Shown here: one piece after another, positions 22,801-32,010 of the stretch
Layout: each line of letters begins with the position of its first letter
Numbering within the stretch: position 1 is the stretch's first letter
Assembly: GCA_001599815.1 (NCBI GenBank)
Contig: BCIA01000006.1
Location: 5,073,139 to 5,137,138 of the forward strand
Source of the DNA: Furcasterigmium furcatum
Lineage: Eukaryota; Ascomycota; Sordariomycetes; Glomerellales; Plectosphaerellaceae
Length of the DNA stretch: 64,000 bases
Reading direction: 5' to 3'
Notes under the pieces: generated by a model
Databases searched by the model: none
Seen by the model: only the letters and a program-made list of their open reading frames with translations
Told to the model about the DNA's origin: nothing
Made by a program: the position numbers and the translations under genes

Positions 22801-23286
22801 CAAACCAGGTTCTTCCCGACCTCGACCGCAAACATGACCACCAAGGGCAACATCAAGCCCGGCACAGTTGTGGACAGAGGAGTGACGCAGGCCCGGGTGT
22901 GGGACTTCTACCTGACTGCTCACGCCGCGATTCAGGGCACGGCGCGGCCTGCGCACTACACGGTCCTCCTCGACGAGATCTTCCAGGGTGAGAGGGCGAT
23001 GGATGCGACTGCCAAGGCCAACCAGCTGGAGAGAATGACGCACCAGCTGTGCTACGCCTTCGGCCGGGCTACCAAGGCTGTCAGCATCTGCCCCCCAGCC
23101 TACTACGCCGACATCGTCTGTGAGCGGGCGAGAGTCCATCGGCCTGGCTATGGCGACGTCTCTGACGCGGGTTCTACCATGACGAGCACGAATGCCCAAC
23201 GCGCTCCCCCTCTCATTATCAACAGCTATCCTAAAGACCCAATCGAGGTGCACGGACGCCTCAGGGATTCGATGTACTACATCTGA
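19831..23286 (+). CDS. AGO: Argonaute (PAZ/PIWI), slicer-competent
   Basis: This is the core effector of RNA silencing: it binds a small RNA and cleaves or represses matching transcripts (QDE-2/SMS-2 type in fungi). The model is join(19831..20087, 20143..21413, 21467..23286), 1115 aa, with introns of 55 and 53 nt. Residues 1-83 are RGG/GGRG repeats. Argonaute-N, linker, PAZ and MID regions follow. The PIWI domain (about 700-1070) keeps all four catalytic residues: D802 (GYDVTHP), E877 (SRQEMLDE), D911 (YRDGVSEGQF) and H1006 (ARPAHYTVL). A Lys/Asp/Glu-rich insertion (about 812-844) interrupts PIWI ten residues after D802. The C-terminus ends in the family pattern with aromatic MYYI. I cannot tell a quelling-type from a meiotic-silencing-type orthologue by eye. 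Confidence 0.96.
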
Positions 23287-24277
23287 GGAAAGGGATCTGC
23301 GCATTTGGTTGGCATGATATGCTGGATACGCAGTTGCGGGATTGATGTGTTGCTTTGAGAGTTGTTTGACTCGGGGTTGACGGATGGATTGGATGTTCAA
23401 ATAGGTGAGAAACTGAGGATAGAAAATGAGAAATAGGAAGACTTGATCCAGGATATCGAAGCGTCCCTGGTGATACAGCGAGACGAGATTCGTGCTGGCA
23501 GTGACTAAAGGAACGACTCATACCGCTGAGATGGACAACATGAAAACTCCAAGAATGGGAAGCGGGCGAGCAACTGCCTCTCAGCCATATCAGGCAACGA
23601 CATTTGACTGATGGCTTGAGGCTCCGAGATGGAGGAGCCCGGAACAATAAGAGCACGAGGGCGCATCTTGGCCGGGTGAAGCGGATAAGTCGGCGACATT
23701 TCGAGGCCGAGGCCGAGCCGGGCCTGGCGAATCGGAGCTTGGCACCTCCAGACGGCTTTGGGGTAGGGGGCGGCCTAGGCCCGTTTTCACCCTGAAGCCA
23801 GGCCGAGAGCGAAGTACCGGATCTAGGTTATTGTGGTGGGAGAGACACCAGGCCGTTGGCGTGAAAGGCTGTCGAGGGGGGATCGATGACCCGAGTCGGC
23901 GGTCACACGACGGGCGCTGGCGCTAGGAACGAGGGCAAGGCAGCAGTGAATTATTATCGTCGTTCGGGGAGATTAGAGTGCGAGGGCTACTTTTGTGAAG
24001 ATTTCTTTTCCTCTCAGATGGGACGGATCAAGGAGTGTTGTGAGACATTCGCTACCTGAGTCGGTAGGTATTGGGTGGTGAAATAAAAGGGCTGGGCCCC
24101 TTGGGAGATGGGACGGAAGGCTGATTGAAATTCACAGCATCTCGAAAACTCGAAAGCCGTTCACCAGAGAGCCCGAGGAATTATCATCCAAGGAGCCAAG
24201 TCGACCAGGCCAGATATACGCCTACGTACTGTCTTGCTATCAAGTCACCCTGGGACATCCACGGAGACCACATTGCC
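23287..24277. other. Intergenic between Argonaute and MFS gene
   Basis: About 1 kb with the Argonaute 3' region and the MFS promoter. An AATAAAAGG stretch at about 24082 could be a TATA-like element. No other gene was seen. Confidence 0.4.
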
Positions 24278-26104
24278 ATGAACTTGACGGAAAAGGAAGA
24301 ACACCCGGCGGTGCCCGGAGCATCAACACCGACCCCTGATAGAGACACTGAGAAGACTTCCACAGAGAATCCACTCGAGCAGCCAGAAACGATCAGGGAC
24401 GATGAGAAGGCAAAGCAGGATGCCGCCCCTCCAGCGTCCCAGGACGAGAATGAAGACGACGCCGACTACCCCCACGGCCTCAAGCTGGCTCTCGTCATCA
24501 CGTCCCTCTGCCTCGCCATCTTCCTCGTCGCCCTGGACCAGACCATCATCGCCCCCGCCCTGGGCGCCATCACGGCCACCTTCCACTCCGTGAAGGATAT
24601 AGGATGGTATGGCGCGGCATATCTGCTCACAACCACGGCGCTCCAGCCCATCTACGGCGCCATCTACAAGCGGTTCAACGTCAAGATCGTCTTTCTGCTC
24701 GCCGTCTTCATCTTTGAGATCGGAAGTGTCGTCACCGCCGCCGCCCCCTCATCGACAGTCTTCATCATCGGCCGTGCCGTTGCCGGCATAGGCACGGCAG
24801 GCCTCTTCTCCGGCGGCATCGTCATCCTCTCCTACACCATGCCCCTTCGCAAGCGGCCCATGGTCTTCGGAGCCATCGGTGGCATGTGGGGTATTGCATC
24901 GGTTGCTGGTCCCCTGGTAGGGGGCGCCTTCGCAACACGTACGTCCCATCCCCTGACCCCCTATCTTCTTCTGCTGCCCTCCCCTCAGCCAGCTGACTGC
25001 CTCCCCTCAGACGTCACCTGGCGCTGGTGTTTCTACATCAACCTCCCCATCGGCGGCATCGCCATGGCCGTCATCTTCTTCTACCTCCACATCTCCCCCC
25101 AGCGCCAGAACTACAACCCCGACGGCCTCTCCATCCTCGCCCGCATCCTGCAGCTAGACCTCCTCGGGGCCTCCATCTTCATCCCCGCCATCGTCTGCCT
25201 CCTCCTAGCCATGCAGTGGGGCGGCGCCGAGTACCCCTGGTCCAGCGCCCGCATCATCGGCCTCTTCTGCGGCGCCGGCGGCATGCTCATCGTCTTCGCC
25301 GGCATCCAGCTCTGGAAGGGCGAGGGCGCTATCCTCCCGCCCCGCCTCTTCCGCGACCGCAACGTCCTCTGCGCCATGGCCTTCGCCTTCTTCTTCGGCG
25401 GCGCCATCTTCCCCCTCATCTACTACCTCGCCCTCTACTTCCAGGCCATCCAGGGCGTCAGCGCCGTGCAGGCCGGCATCAAGATCCTGCCCCTCCTGCT
25501 CGCCATGGTCGTCAGCTCCATCGTCAGCGGCGGCCTCATCACCGGCATCGGGTACTACAACGCCGTGGCGATCCCCTCCATGGCGCTCTTCGCGGCCGGG
25601 TCCGGCGCCCTGGTGACCCTAGACCTCGACACGCCGCTGCGGGAGTGGTTCGGGTTCCAGGTCCTCGCGGGCCTGGGCGTCGGCGCGGGCTTCCAGCTGG
25701 GCGCGCTCGTCGTGCAGACGGTGCTCGGCCAGGAGGACATCGCCGTCGCGACGGCGTGCGTGCAGTTCTTCCAGGCGCTGGGCGGGGGGCTCATGATCGG
25801 GGCCGCGCAGGCGGTGTTCCAGAACGGCCTGATCTCGGGGGTCACAGACGACACGCGGGGGATCAACCCCCAGATCTTCATCAACTCGGGCGCGGACCAG
25901 GTGCGGCCTATCCTCACGGCGATGCACCGGGAGGACGCCATCGTGCCGGTCCTGACGGCGTATATGGATGGGCTGAGGGATACGTATTGGATCACGCTGG
26001 CATGTGCTTTGGCAGCGTTTGTGACCACCCTCGGGTTTGAGTGGAGGAGTGTCAAGAAGGCAAAGAAGAAGCAGGGTGGCGATGCTGTGGCCGTTGCTGC
26101 TTGA
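24278..26104 (+). CDS. MFS transporter, DHA2-like (14-TM) drug:H+ antiporter type
   Basis: This is a plasma-membrane or vacuolar efflux carrier of the major facilitator superfamily. The model is join(24278..24938, 25011..26104), 584 aa. The 72-nt intron is removed between GGAFAT and HVTWRWCFYINLP; without splicing, a stretch unlike the family interrupts the frame. A charged N-terminal tail of about 65 residues precedes TM1, which carries the family motif FLVALDQTIIAPAL. A GWYGAAYLLT block follows. Motif C lies in GGMWGIASVAGPLVGGAF. About fourteen hydrophobic segments fit the DHA2 layout. The C-terminus is basic. The substrate cannot be inferred: no biosynthetic cluster genes adjoin it. Its 3' end faces the OB-fold gene only 169 nt away. 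Confidence 0.9.
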   Translation: MNLTEKEEHPAVPGASTPTPDRDTEKTSTENPLEQPETIRDDEKAKQDAAPPASQDENEDDADYPHGLKLALVITSLCLAIFLVALDQTIIAPALGAITATFHSVKDIGWYGAAYLLTTTALQPIYGAIYKRFNVKIVFLLAVFIFEIGSVVTAAAPSSTVFIIGRAVAGIGTAGLFSGGIVILSYTMPLRKRPMVFGAIGGMWGIASVAGPLVGGAFATRTSHPLTPYLLLLPSPQPADCLPSDVTWRWCFYINLPIGGIAMAVIFFYLHISPQRQNYNPDGLSILARILQLDLLGASIFIPAIVCLLLAMQWGGAEYPWSSARIIGLFCGAGGMLIVFAGIQLWKGEGAILPPRLFRDRNVLCAMAFAFFFGGAIFPLIYYLALYFQAIQGVSAVQAGIKILPLLLAMVVSSIVSGGLITGIGYYNAVAIPSMALFAAGSGALVTLDLDTPLREWFGFQVLAGLGVGAGFQLGALVVQTVLGQEDIAVATACVQFFQALGGGLMIGAAQAVFQNGLISGVTDDTRGINPQIFINSGADQVRPILTAMHREDAIVPVLTAYMDGLRDTYWITLACALAAFVTTLGFEWRSVKKAKKKQGGDAVAVAA

Positions 26105-26273
26105 GAAGGCCGTGGGAACATTGTATGATATATTGTACCATATGGCGGGACCGTCGAGGGTTATAGAGGTAGAGGGAAACTTACCCAGCTCTGTTCAAAG
26201 TACTAATCTTTACATCTCTTCAGCTTGAAGACGGGCACCTCTCAGTGGTGCCGTTCAACATCGAGGCTTCGGC

Positions 26274-27434
26274 CTACTGTGTGTCTTCTGGTGGCAGATC
26301 CCAGGCCACCCTTGTTGTCGAAGCCCCTTTTCTTGCAGCCAGGGCGGCGACGTTGCCGCCGCCAACAAAGTGCAGCACCCATTCCCTCACCTTCCTCGTC
26401 TTATCCAACTGCGGATCCAAAGAAGTCTTCTTCGACGTCAAATGTTCCAGGCGATAGTACCCGCCTTCGTCCCGCTCGTCCAGCCTCCGCCGGTGCAACA
26501 GGTGCACCCTGGTCAGGTTCTTGCGCAGGCTCTGCCCGTACACCTTACCCCTGAAGACATGGAGGGCCACGTTCTGGAGCATGACGACGTCTTGTCTCCG
26601 CAGCTTGGACAAGATTGTCTGGTGGGCGTCTTGCTGAACGCGCCGAACACCGTCGTTTTCAGACGAGGGCAGCCAGAACGTCACGCTGAACCCGGACCGG
26701 GTCTCGTCTCCAAGGAGAAGCTCGACGAGTGACATGTGCTTTCCCCAGCGAGTTTTCACCTCGCGCGGCTGGGATATTGAGATGATGCCCGCGATGAGGT
26801 TAACGGTCACGGTGGCAGGCGCCAGGGCGAGGAGGTCCTTTGCTGAGGGGACATCTTCGAGATCGCTCAGGTGGGCGCTGCCGGCGAGCGGGGGACGGAC
26901 AGAGAGGGTAGAGATGTCGCCTTCCGTGGTAGTGTTGAAGGATTTGGATGTTGTGAGGAAGGATGTCGTGCCATCGGCCTCGAAAGACGTGAGGTTGTTG
27001 TCATCTGGGCCGGGGAGTTGGGACGAATGGATGTCCTGGTGGCGGGCAAGGGATTGATCGTAGAACTGAGACAGAATCTCTTGGTTCTGTTGACTCTGGG
27101 ATCGGAACTGCGATGTTGCATCTTGCCGAGTCCCATGGCCGGTTGAGTCGAAGGACAAGCTGGCGGTGGTGAAGAAGTTGTCGTGAGGCTGGAAATCATG
27201 ACCAGGGAGAACGTCGGGGAAGGCGTAGAGCTGGGAGAGGCCTGTTTCTAGGCGTCGCCGTTTCAAAGGTAGAGACCGCCATGCTACTTGGGTCTCAGGA
27301 CTGGCGGTATGTTGTGCTGGTTCGCCGAGAAAGGTTGAGATGGGCTCCGTGAAGGTCGTGAGCGGATTGAGGATGTCTTGGTCGAATGTGCTAGGATCGG
27401 GCGCACCGGCGAAGAGAATGATCTTGGAAGACAT
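26274..27434 (-). CDS. OB-fold protein, possibly single-strand DNA binding
   Basis: This is a single-exon protein of 386 aa starting at a clear ATG. The N-terminal half (1-190) is low-complexity, rich in Ser, Thr and Gln, and looks disordered. The C-terminal half reads as an OB fold: VTVNLIAGIISISQPREV opens it, VELLLGDETRSGFSVTFWL forms the middle strands, and LRRQDVVMLQNVALHVFRGKVYGQSL closes it. This strand order resembles the RPA-like OB folds of DNA-end-protection proteins such as the shieldin/RADX group, but that is pattern resemblance only. A basic loop (LLHRRRLDERDE) and a compact C-terminal helix follow. The role is inferred: nucleic-acid binding, likely nuclear. It diverges from the alpha/beta hydrolase gene. 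Confidence 0.75.
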   Translation of the reverse strand: MSSKIILFAGAPDPSTFDQDILNPLTTFTEPISTFLGEPAQHTASPETQVAWRSLPLKRRRLETGLSQLYAFPDVLPGHDFQPHDNFFTTASLSFDSTGHGTRQDATSQFRSQSQQNQEILSQFYDQSLARHQDIHSSQLPGPDDNNLTSFEADGTTSFLTTSKSFNTTTEGDISTLSVRPPLAGSAHLSDLEDVPSAKDLLALAPATVTVNLIAGIISISQPREVKTRWGKHMSLVELLLGDETRSGFSVTFWLPSSENDGVRRVQQDAHQTILSKLRRQDVVMLQNVALHVFRGKVYGQSLRKNLTRVHLLHRRRLDERDEGGYYRLEHLTSKKTSLDPQLDKTRKVREWVLHFVGGGNVAALAARKGASTTRVAWDLPPEDTQ

Positions 27435-28124
27435 GCACAGCCGTATACAAAATGGTTCTGGGTGTAGGTTTGATCAGCCAGGGGTAAGTTGTGTCGGGCA
27501 GAGCCGCGAGGTCGACTTGATGAAGGTGAGGATTCACGTCCATCGAGTCTTGAACTTGGATGGTGTTGAGGTTCACCAGTATTGAGGGACAGGTGCTGGC
27601 AGCTGGTGGGCGGTGGAAACCCGGGGTGCTCTTCAGCGCACTTCACTGCCTGTCCACTGTTTTATAGGGGGAGCTTCCACCAAGGCCACCTCACAAGCAT
27701 CCATCGTCCCGTCCCCTCCGTGACAATAGGTGCACTTCAAGTTCTGATGTGAGAACGGGATACCTATGTCTTGCCTCATTCTCATTTATAACTGAAAAAG
27801 TATCCCTCCTCGCTCAACGTACTTTCTCCTGGGTTTCATGTGATGGATGTCCCTTGGCTTCTCAGATGTTCTCCGCTGGAGACGCCGGCAGAGGGTTCGG
27901 CGGAATTAAGCCGCGGCAGAGAACCTCGGCATCTCCAACAACTACATCAACACATGGCCGATCATCGCATCCGTCTTACATCAATCAACTCCCATTGACA
28001 CAGTTTTTATTAGACACCAGAAGCACCCGGATTTCAAGCTTCGAAAAACCGTTCCCAATTGGCTTTTCAAGGTTTCTGGAAATAATTACCATTGGATCTC
28101 TTTCGCCGCCAGCTTCCATCAGCC
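27435..28124. promoter_or_regulatory. Shared upstream region of divergent genes
   Basis: This 690 bp lies between the ATGs of the OB-fold gene (-) and the hydrolase gene (+). Both promoters lie here. No gene or clear motif was recognised. Confidence 0.4.
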
Positions 28125-29393
28125 ATGTCATCCTCATTCCTCATCAAGGAGCACATCGTCGATGCCGCCTACATCAGAGAATACCCACGGGCCATTAGGA
28201 CATCACAAAATGACGTCTTGAAACTTCACGTCAAGGAGTACACGCCCAAGGATAACACCAATCCCCAGCCGGGAGACATCACCGTCATCGGCGCCCACGC
28301 CAATGGCTTCCCCAAGGAGCTCTACGAACCTCTGTGGGAGGACCTGCTCTCATCCTCCCACGCTCATGGCTTCCGCATCCGCAGCATCATCATCGCCGAC
28401 GCCGCCTGGCAGGGCCAGTCCGGCATTCTCAACGAGTCAAAGCTTGGCAATGACCCCGGCTGGTTCGACGTATCCCGCGACATACTCCAGATGATCAACA
28501 CCCTCCGCCCTCCCCAACCCCTCGTGGGAATCGCCCACTCGTTCGGCGGCAACGCCATAGTCAACCTCTCGCTCATGCACCCCCGCCTCCTCTCGACTCT
28601 CGTGCTCCTTGACCCTGTCATCTCGAAGTGGTCCGCCAACGCCAAGGGCTCCGTTACCGCCTCCCCGGCCGCCAGCTCCGCCTACAGGCGCGACATCTGG
28701 CCGTCCCGCGCCGAAGCCGCTGCTTCCTTCGCCCGGAACCCCTTCTACAAGTCCTGGGACCCGCGCGTGCTGGACGCCTGGACGACACACGGGCTGCGCG
28801 ACACCCCGACGCCTGCGTACCCGGACGAGGGCGCCGGCAAGGTCACGCTGACGACGACGCGACACCAGGAGGTATTTACGTTTTTCCGTCCTACCTGGGA
28901 TGCCTATGACGCCGCGGGTAAGACAGTTATTCGCCCAGACCTTGTCCCAGACCTGGACACCTCGCTCAACGACCGGTTCTACACGTATCCCGTGTACCGG
29001 TCCGAAGGTGCCGCCACGACTGATCGGCTCCCCAATGTAAGGCCTGGGGTGTGTTACATTTTCGGCGGGGACAGCGACCTGTCGACGCCCGAGCTGAGGG
29101 ACGAGAAGATGCGGACAACGGGTGCCGGTATTGGCGGCAGCGGTGGACGGGATAAGGGCCGGGTGAAGGAGGTGACCCTCGTGAAGAGGGGGCATCTGGT
29201 GCCCATGGAGGTGCCAAAGGTCTGCGCTGAAGAGGCGGCACGGTGGATTGGGCAGGAGCTGGGCTTCTGGAGGAGAGAGCAGACCGAGTATGAGGAATGG
29301 CAGAAGAAGCCTGATGATGAGAAGATTATGATCACAGATGAGTGGCGCAAGAGGCTTGGAAGGGCAGAGAGGCCAGGCAAAGCGAAGATTTAG
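28125..29393 (+). CDS. Alpha/beta hydrolase with C-terminal AKI (peroxisomal type)
   Basis: This is an intronless hydrolase of 422 aa resembling the Lpx1-like / toxin-pathway hydrolase group of fungi. The nucleophile elbow is GIAHSFGGN (Ser in the G-x-S-x-G-like HSFGG). An early oxyanion-hole stretch, IGAHANGFPKELYEPLW, is typical of this group. An acid is likely in FGGDSDLSTPELRD and the catalytic His in LVKRGHLVPME. The last three residues are A-K-I, a known variant of the type 1 peroxisomal signal, so import into peroxisomes is likely. The open frame begins at a TTG at 28092; the ATG at 28125 is used. The substrate is unknown; lipid or acyl esters are plausible. No secondary-metabolite cluster surrounds it. 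Confidence 0.85.
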   Translation: MSSSFLIKEHIVDAAYIREYPRAIRTSQNDVLKLHVKEYTPKDNTNPQPGDITVIGAHANGFPKELYEPLWEDLLSSSHAHGFRIRSIIIADAAWQGQSGILNESKLGNDPGWFDVSRDILQMINTLRPPQPLVGIAHSFGGNAIVNLSLMHPRLLSTLVLLDPVISKWSANAKGSVTASPAASSAYRRDIWPSRAEAAASFARNPFYKSWDPRVLDAWTTHGLRDTPTPAYPDEGAGKVTLTTTRHQEVFTFFRPTWDAYDAAGKTVIRPDLVPDLDTSLNDRFYTYPVYRSEGAATTDRLPNVRPGVCYIFGGDSDLSTPELRDEKMRTTGAGIGGSGGRDKGRVKEVTLVKRGHLVPMEVPKVCAEEAARWIGQELGFWRREQTEYEEWQKKPDDEKIMITDEWRKRLGRAERPGKAKI

Positions 29394-29836
29394 AAAATTT
29401 AGAAGAAGGAGAACGGTTCACATAACTAGAGACGCCATCTAGCTTATTGTGTCTGCAACATCGCACCTAATTGTAGCTTTTTTTGTGGCTGGCTGTGAAG
29501 GATGTGACGATCCGGGCTGATCGTGGCAGGGCAGTACCTGAACCGCATACCTCATCCGCCGATCCCTTCCACATCGCCTGGATGAGATGCTACACTGACG
29601 TCTGCAGGTCGAGGGCCCTGTACATCACTCAGGTGCCTCCGTACATAAAGCTGGGACTGCCGACAAATGTTTAGAAGTCTTTTTGCTGAACATCACCGAC
29701 AAATAACGAAAAGACAGCCTGCTGCGGTGACCATTTCTGGGCAGCCTCACCCACGACAGTTTTTTTTCTCTTCATACTTACCAGCTTGTCGCTTCTCACA
29801 TCATATCGCGCGATTCGGCATAGGGCCACTCTCGTC
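29394..29836. other. Intergenic, upstream of Cys-rich protein gene
   Basis: This 443-nt stretch holds the promoter of the next gene. Its last 147 nt are open in the same frame as that gene and encode a hydrophobic stretch just past a T8 run (29760-29767), but without an in-frame ATG. Confidence 0.4.
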
Positions 29837-30334
29837 ATGACTGCCGACCTCAGCTGCCCAGGCACCAGGCGAACAGACAGGCGCCGCGACATCTGGGCAT
29901 CCAACTCGGACAGGGTCGTCTGCTGGGCCCCCTTCAGCCAGGAAGCAGTCGAGCCACTCGGCGGGTGCTGCAACGCCAGCGTCGCCGTGGAGGACGAATG
30001 GCCCGAGTTCTACGATTTCCCAGGCATCGAGACTGAATGCATCGTTTGGTGCAGCATGATGGGAAATGGCACCATGGCCGGGGATGACGAGGTCTTCACA
30101 GACGCGATGCAGTGTCTCACTGAGTACCGGAATTCGACATGGGGAGCGAGGGTGCGGTGTAATCGGGCGAGAGACCCTCCGCCTATGGATCTGGAAGATC
30201 CTGATGGCGACGGTAGTATCGCCGGTGATGCGGGAGATGGAGACGATGCGGCGAGTTTGGTGAGGAGTGGTGGCATGGCTGGGCTTATGGGGCTATTTGT
30301 CTCTTTGTTGCTCGCATCTGGCATTGCTTTCTAG
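29837..30334 (+). CDS. Hypothetical Cys-rich protein with hydrophobic C-terminus
   Basis: I do not recognise this 165-aa protein. It has eight Cys, including an adjacent pair (GGCCN), spread over residues 7-115. Two N-glycosylation-type sites lie in CNASV and GNGTM. An acidic linker (DLEDPDGDGS) precedes a hydrophobic tail of about 20 residues (GLMGLFVSLLLASG) that could be a GPI signal or a membrane anchor. These traits fit a secreted surface protein, yet no signal peptide follows the ATG. The frame is open upstream and codes for VFFLFILTSLSLL, which would be a fine signal peptide but has no in-frame ATG. A missed 5' exon or a sequencing error in the T8 run could explain this. Confidence 0.5.
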   Translation: MTADLSCPGTRRTDRRRDIWASNSDRVVCWAPFSQEAVEPLGGCCNASVAVEDEWPEFYDFPGIETECIVWCSMMGNGTMAGDDEVFTDAMQCLTEYRNSTWGARVRCNRARDPPPMDLEDPDGDGSIAGDAGDGDDAASLVRSGGMAGLMGLFVSLLLASGIAF

Positions 30335-30920
30335 CCTGTGTTTATGAATCTGCGCTTGTTGTCGAAAGTAGCAGCTCAGCTGTGTGTGAAAACGTCAAGA
30401 TGATCATATTTGGTGGTTTGCATCTTTATGCTCAAGGTACCTGCTCAAGTACCCCAGAAGAAGTGAACATTCACTGAACAATGACGCAGGTCACGTGCAC
30501 AACGCGACGCGACCAACCTCCGCGGGCACTTAGCGGCACGGACTTGGAGTGCGCCTTCCTTAGCGCAAGAGCTGTCGCGATGCTTCACTCCTGCTCTCCC
30601 CTCCTACTCCGGCTCTCGTCCGCACTCCCTGCCATTGCGCCGCCATCGTCCACTGCTCGAATTGCGGCTTGATCTATGTTTGTTTGATACTATCGGCAGA
30701 GCTCCGCCTGCTGTTTCCTGTTTGCAATTAGCTTGAACGAGGCCACCGCCCTCCTCGCCGCCCACCATGCCTCCCGGTACGTTACTGCGACCCTTCCTTC
30801 CTCTTCCTCCGAATCTTTCCACAACTCTCGACTCCTCTTCTCCACCACCGAAATCCATTATCGAAAGCCTCGAAACTCTTCCGCCACGATCTTCCCCCAC
30901 CCTCCTGCCCCGCCATCATC
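30335..30920. other. Intergenic, HP1 promoter and leader
   Basis: The stretch contains a CACGTG box near 30492 and an ATG at 30767 in strong context (CACCATGCC) followed ten nt later by a GTACGT donor. That ATG may be the true start of HP1 through a first intron; unspliced it opens a 90-codon frame that overlaps the HP1 start out of frame. Confidence 0.5.
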
Positions 30921-32010
30921 ATGGGTCGAGGTCGCCCCCGCAAGGATGCCCATCCGAAGGCGAAAGCTGCGCCCACTGTCGCGCAACAGCGCAAGCGCAA
31001 GATCAAGCTAACTGCCCACCCAGCCCTCAGCGAGGATGAGGAGTCCGATATCGAGCTCGTCAGGCCCGACATCGAGGTCCCCCTCCGCGAGAAGCGCCTG
31101 AGCAAATCGGTCGATGCCGAAGACAACGACGACTCTGCGCCCAACGGCGCCGCTGACGAGGACGCCCAAGAGGACGAGGAGGACGAGGAGGACGAGGAGG
31201 ATGAGGAAGACGACGATGACGAGGAAGCGTATGCGCGACGACTACTGCCTCGATGCCGTGCGCGGAACATGCGCTAACCCCCGTCGCAATACAGCTACAT
31301 CGTCGAGAAGATCCTGGACCACAAGGTCAATGCCAATGTACGTTGGCTGCGAAGGCATCGGTTCCTCTACAGCAATCTCGAGACTGACTGTGTACAAGGG
31401 CGAAATCACATTCCGTGTGAAGTGGGAGGGCTACGAGAAGAAGGCGGATCAGACCTGGGAACCCGAGGACGGCCTCCTGTATGTGCCCCACCCCGCAATG
31501 CCTTCATGCGCGGGAGCTAACCAAAACTTACAACAGTGAGGGCGCTGCCGAGATCCTCGAGGAATACTACAGCAGGCTCGGTGGTCGGGAGCAAATCATC
31601 GAGCAGACGGAGAAGGCCAGGACCACGAAAAAGCGCGGCCGCCAGTCGGGCGGTGCGCAGACGGCACCTGCCAAGCGGCGCAGGAACGGCGCACATCCAG
31701 CCGACGGCGAGGCGCCCGCCAGTGCTTCCGCCAACGCTTCCTGGAAGCCGCCCAGCGGTAGCTGGGAGGAGGACGTGGATACCATCGATGCGTGCGAGGA
31801 TGAGGACACAGGCAAGCTGATCGTCTACCTCAACTGGAAGAACGGCCACAAGACGAAGCACACCACGGACGTCATCTACAAGCGGTGTCCGCAGAAGGTA
31901 TGCTCCCGCGACAGCTGGAGTCGGCGAACACAGACTGACTCGTACCACAGATGCTTCAGTTTTACGAGAAGCACATCCGCATCATCAAAAACCAGCCAGC
32001 AGAGGACTAG
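30921..32010 (+). CDS. HP1: Heterochromatin protein 1 (chromo and chromoshadow)
   Basis: HP1 binds methylated H3K9 and builds heterochromatin; in fungi it links H3K9me to DNA methylation. The model is join(30921..31228, 31295..31337, 31399..31478, 31537..31897, 31951..32010), 283 aa, with introns of 53-66 nt. The N-terminus starts with an AT-hook-like GRGRPRK and runs into an acidic Glu/Asp tract. The chromodomain (about 103-160) reads AYIVEKILDHKV, then GEITFRVKWEGY, then TWEPEDGLL, keeping the aromatic cage Y, W, Y. A Lys/Arg hinge follows. The chromoshadow domain (about 205-275) reads WEEDVDTIDACEDE, then LIVYLNWKNGHKTKHTTDVIYKRCPQKMLQFYEKHI. The second intron uses an AAG acceptor. The N-terminus is uncertain: two other spliced starts from ATG 30767 also stay in frame. 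Confidence 0.92.

Noticed and set aside
25027..26040. 337-codon Arg/Pro/His-rich frame on the plus strand
   Set aside because: Shifted frame of the MFS transporter; the Arg/Pro/His bias is typical of a +1 shadow in GC-rich DNA.
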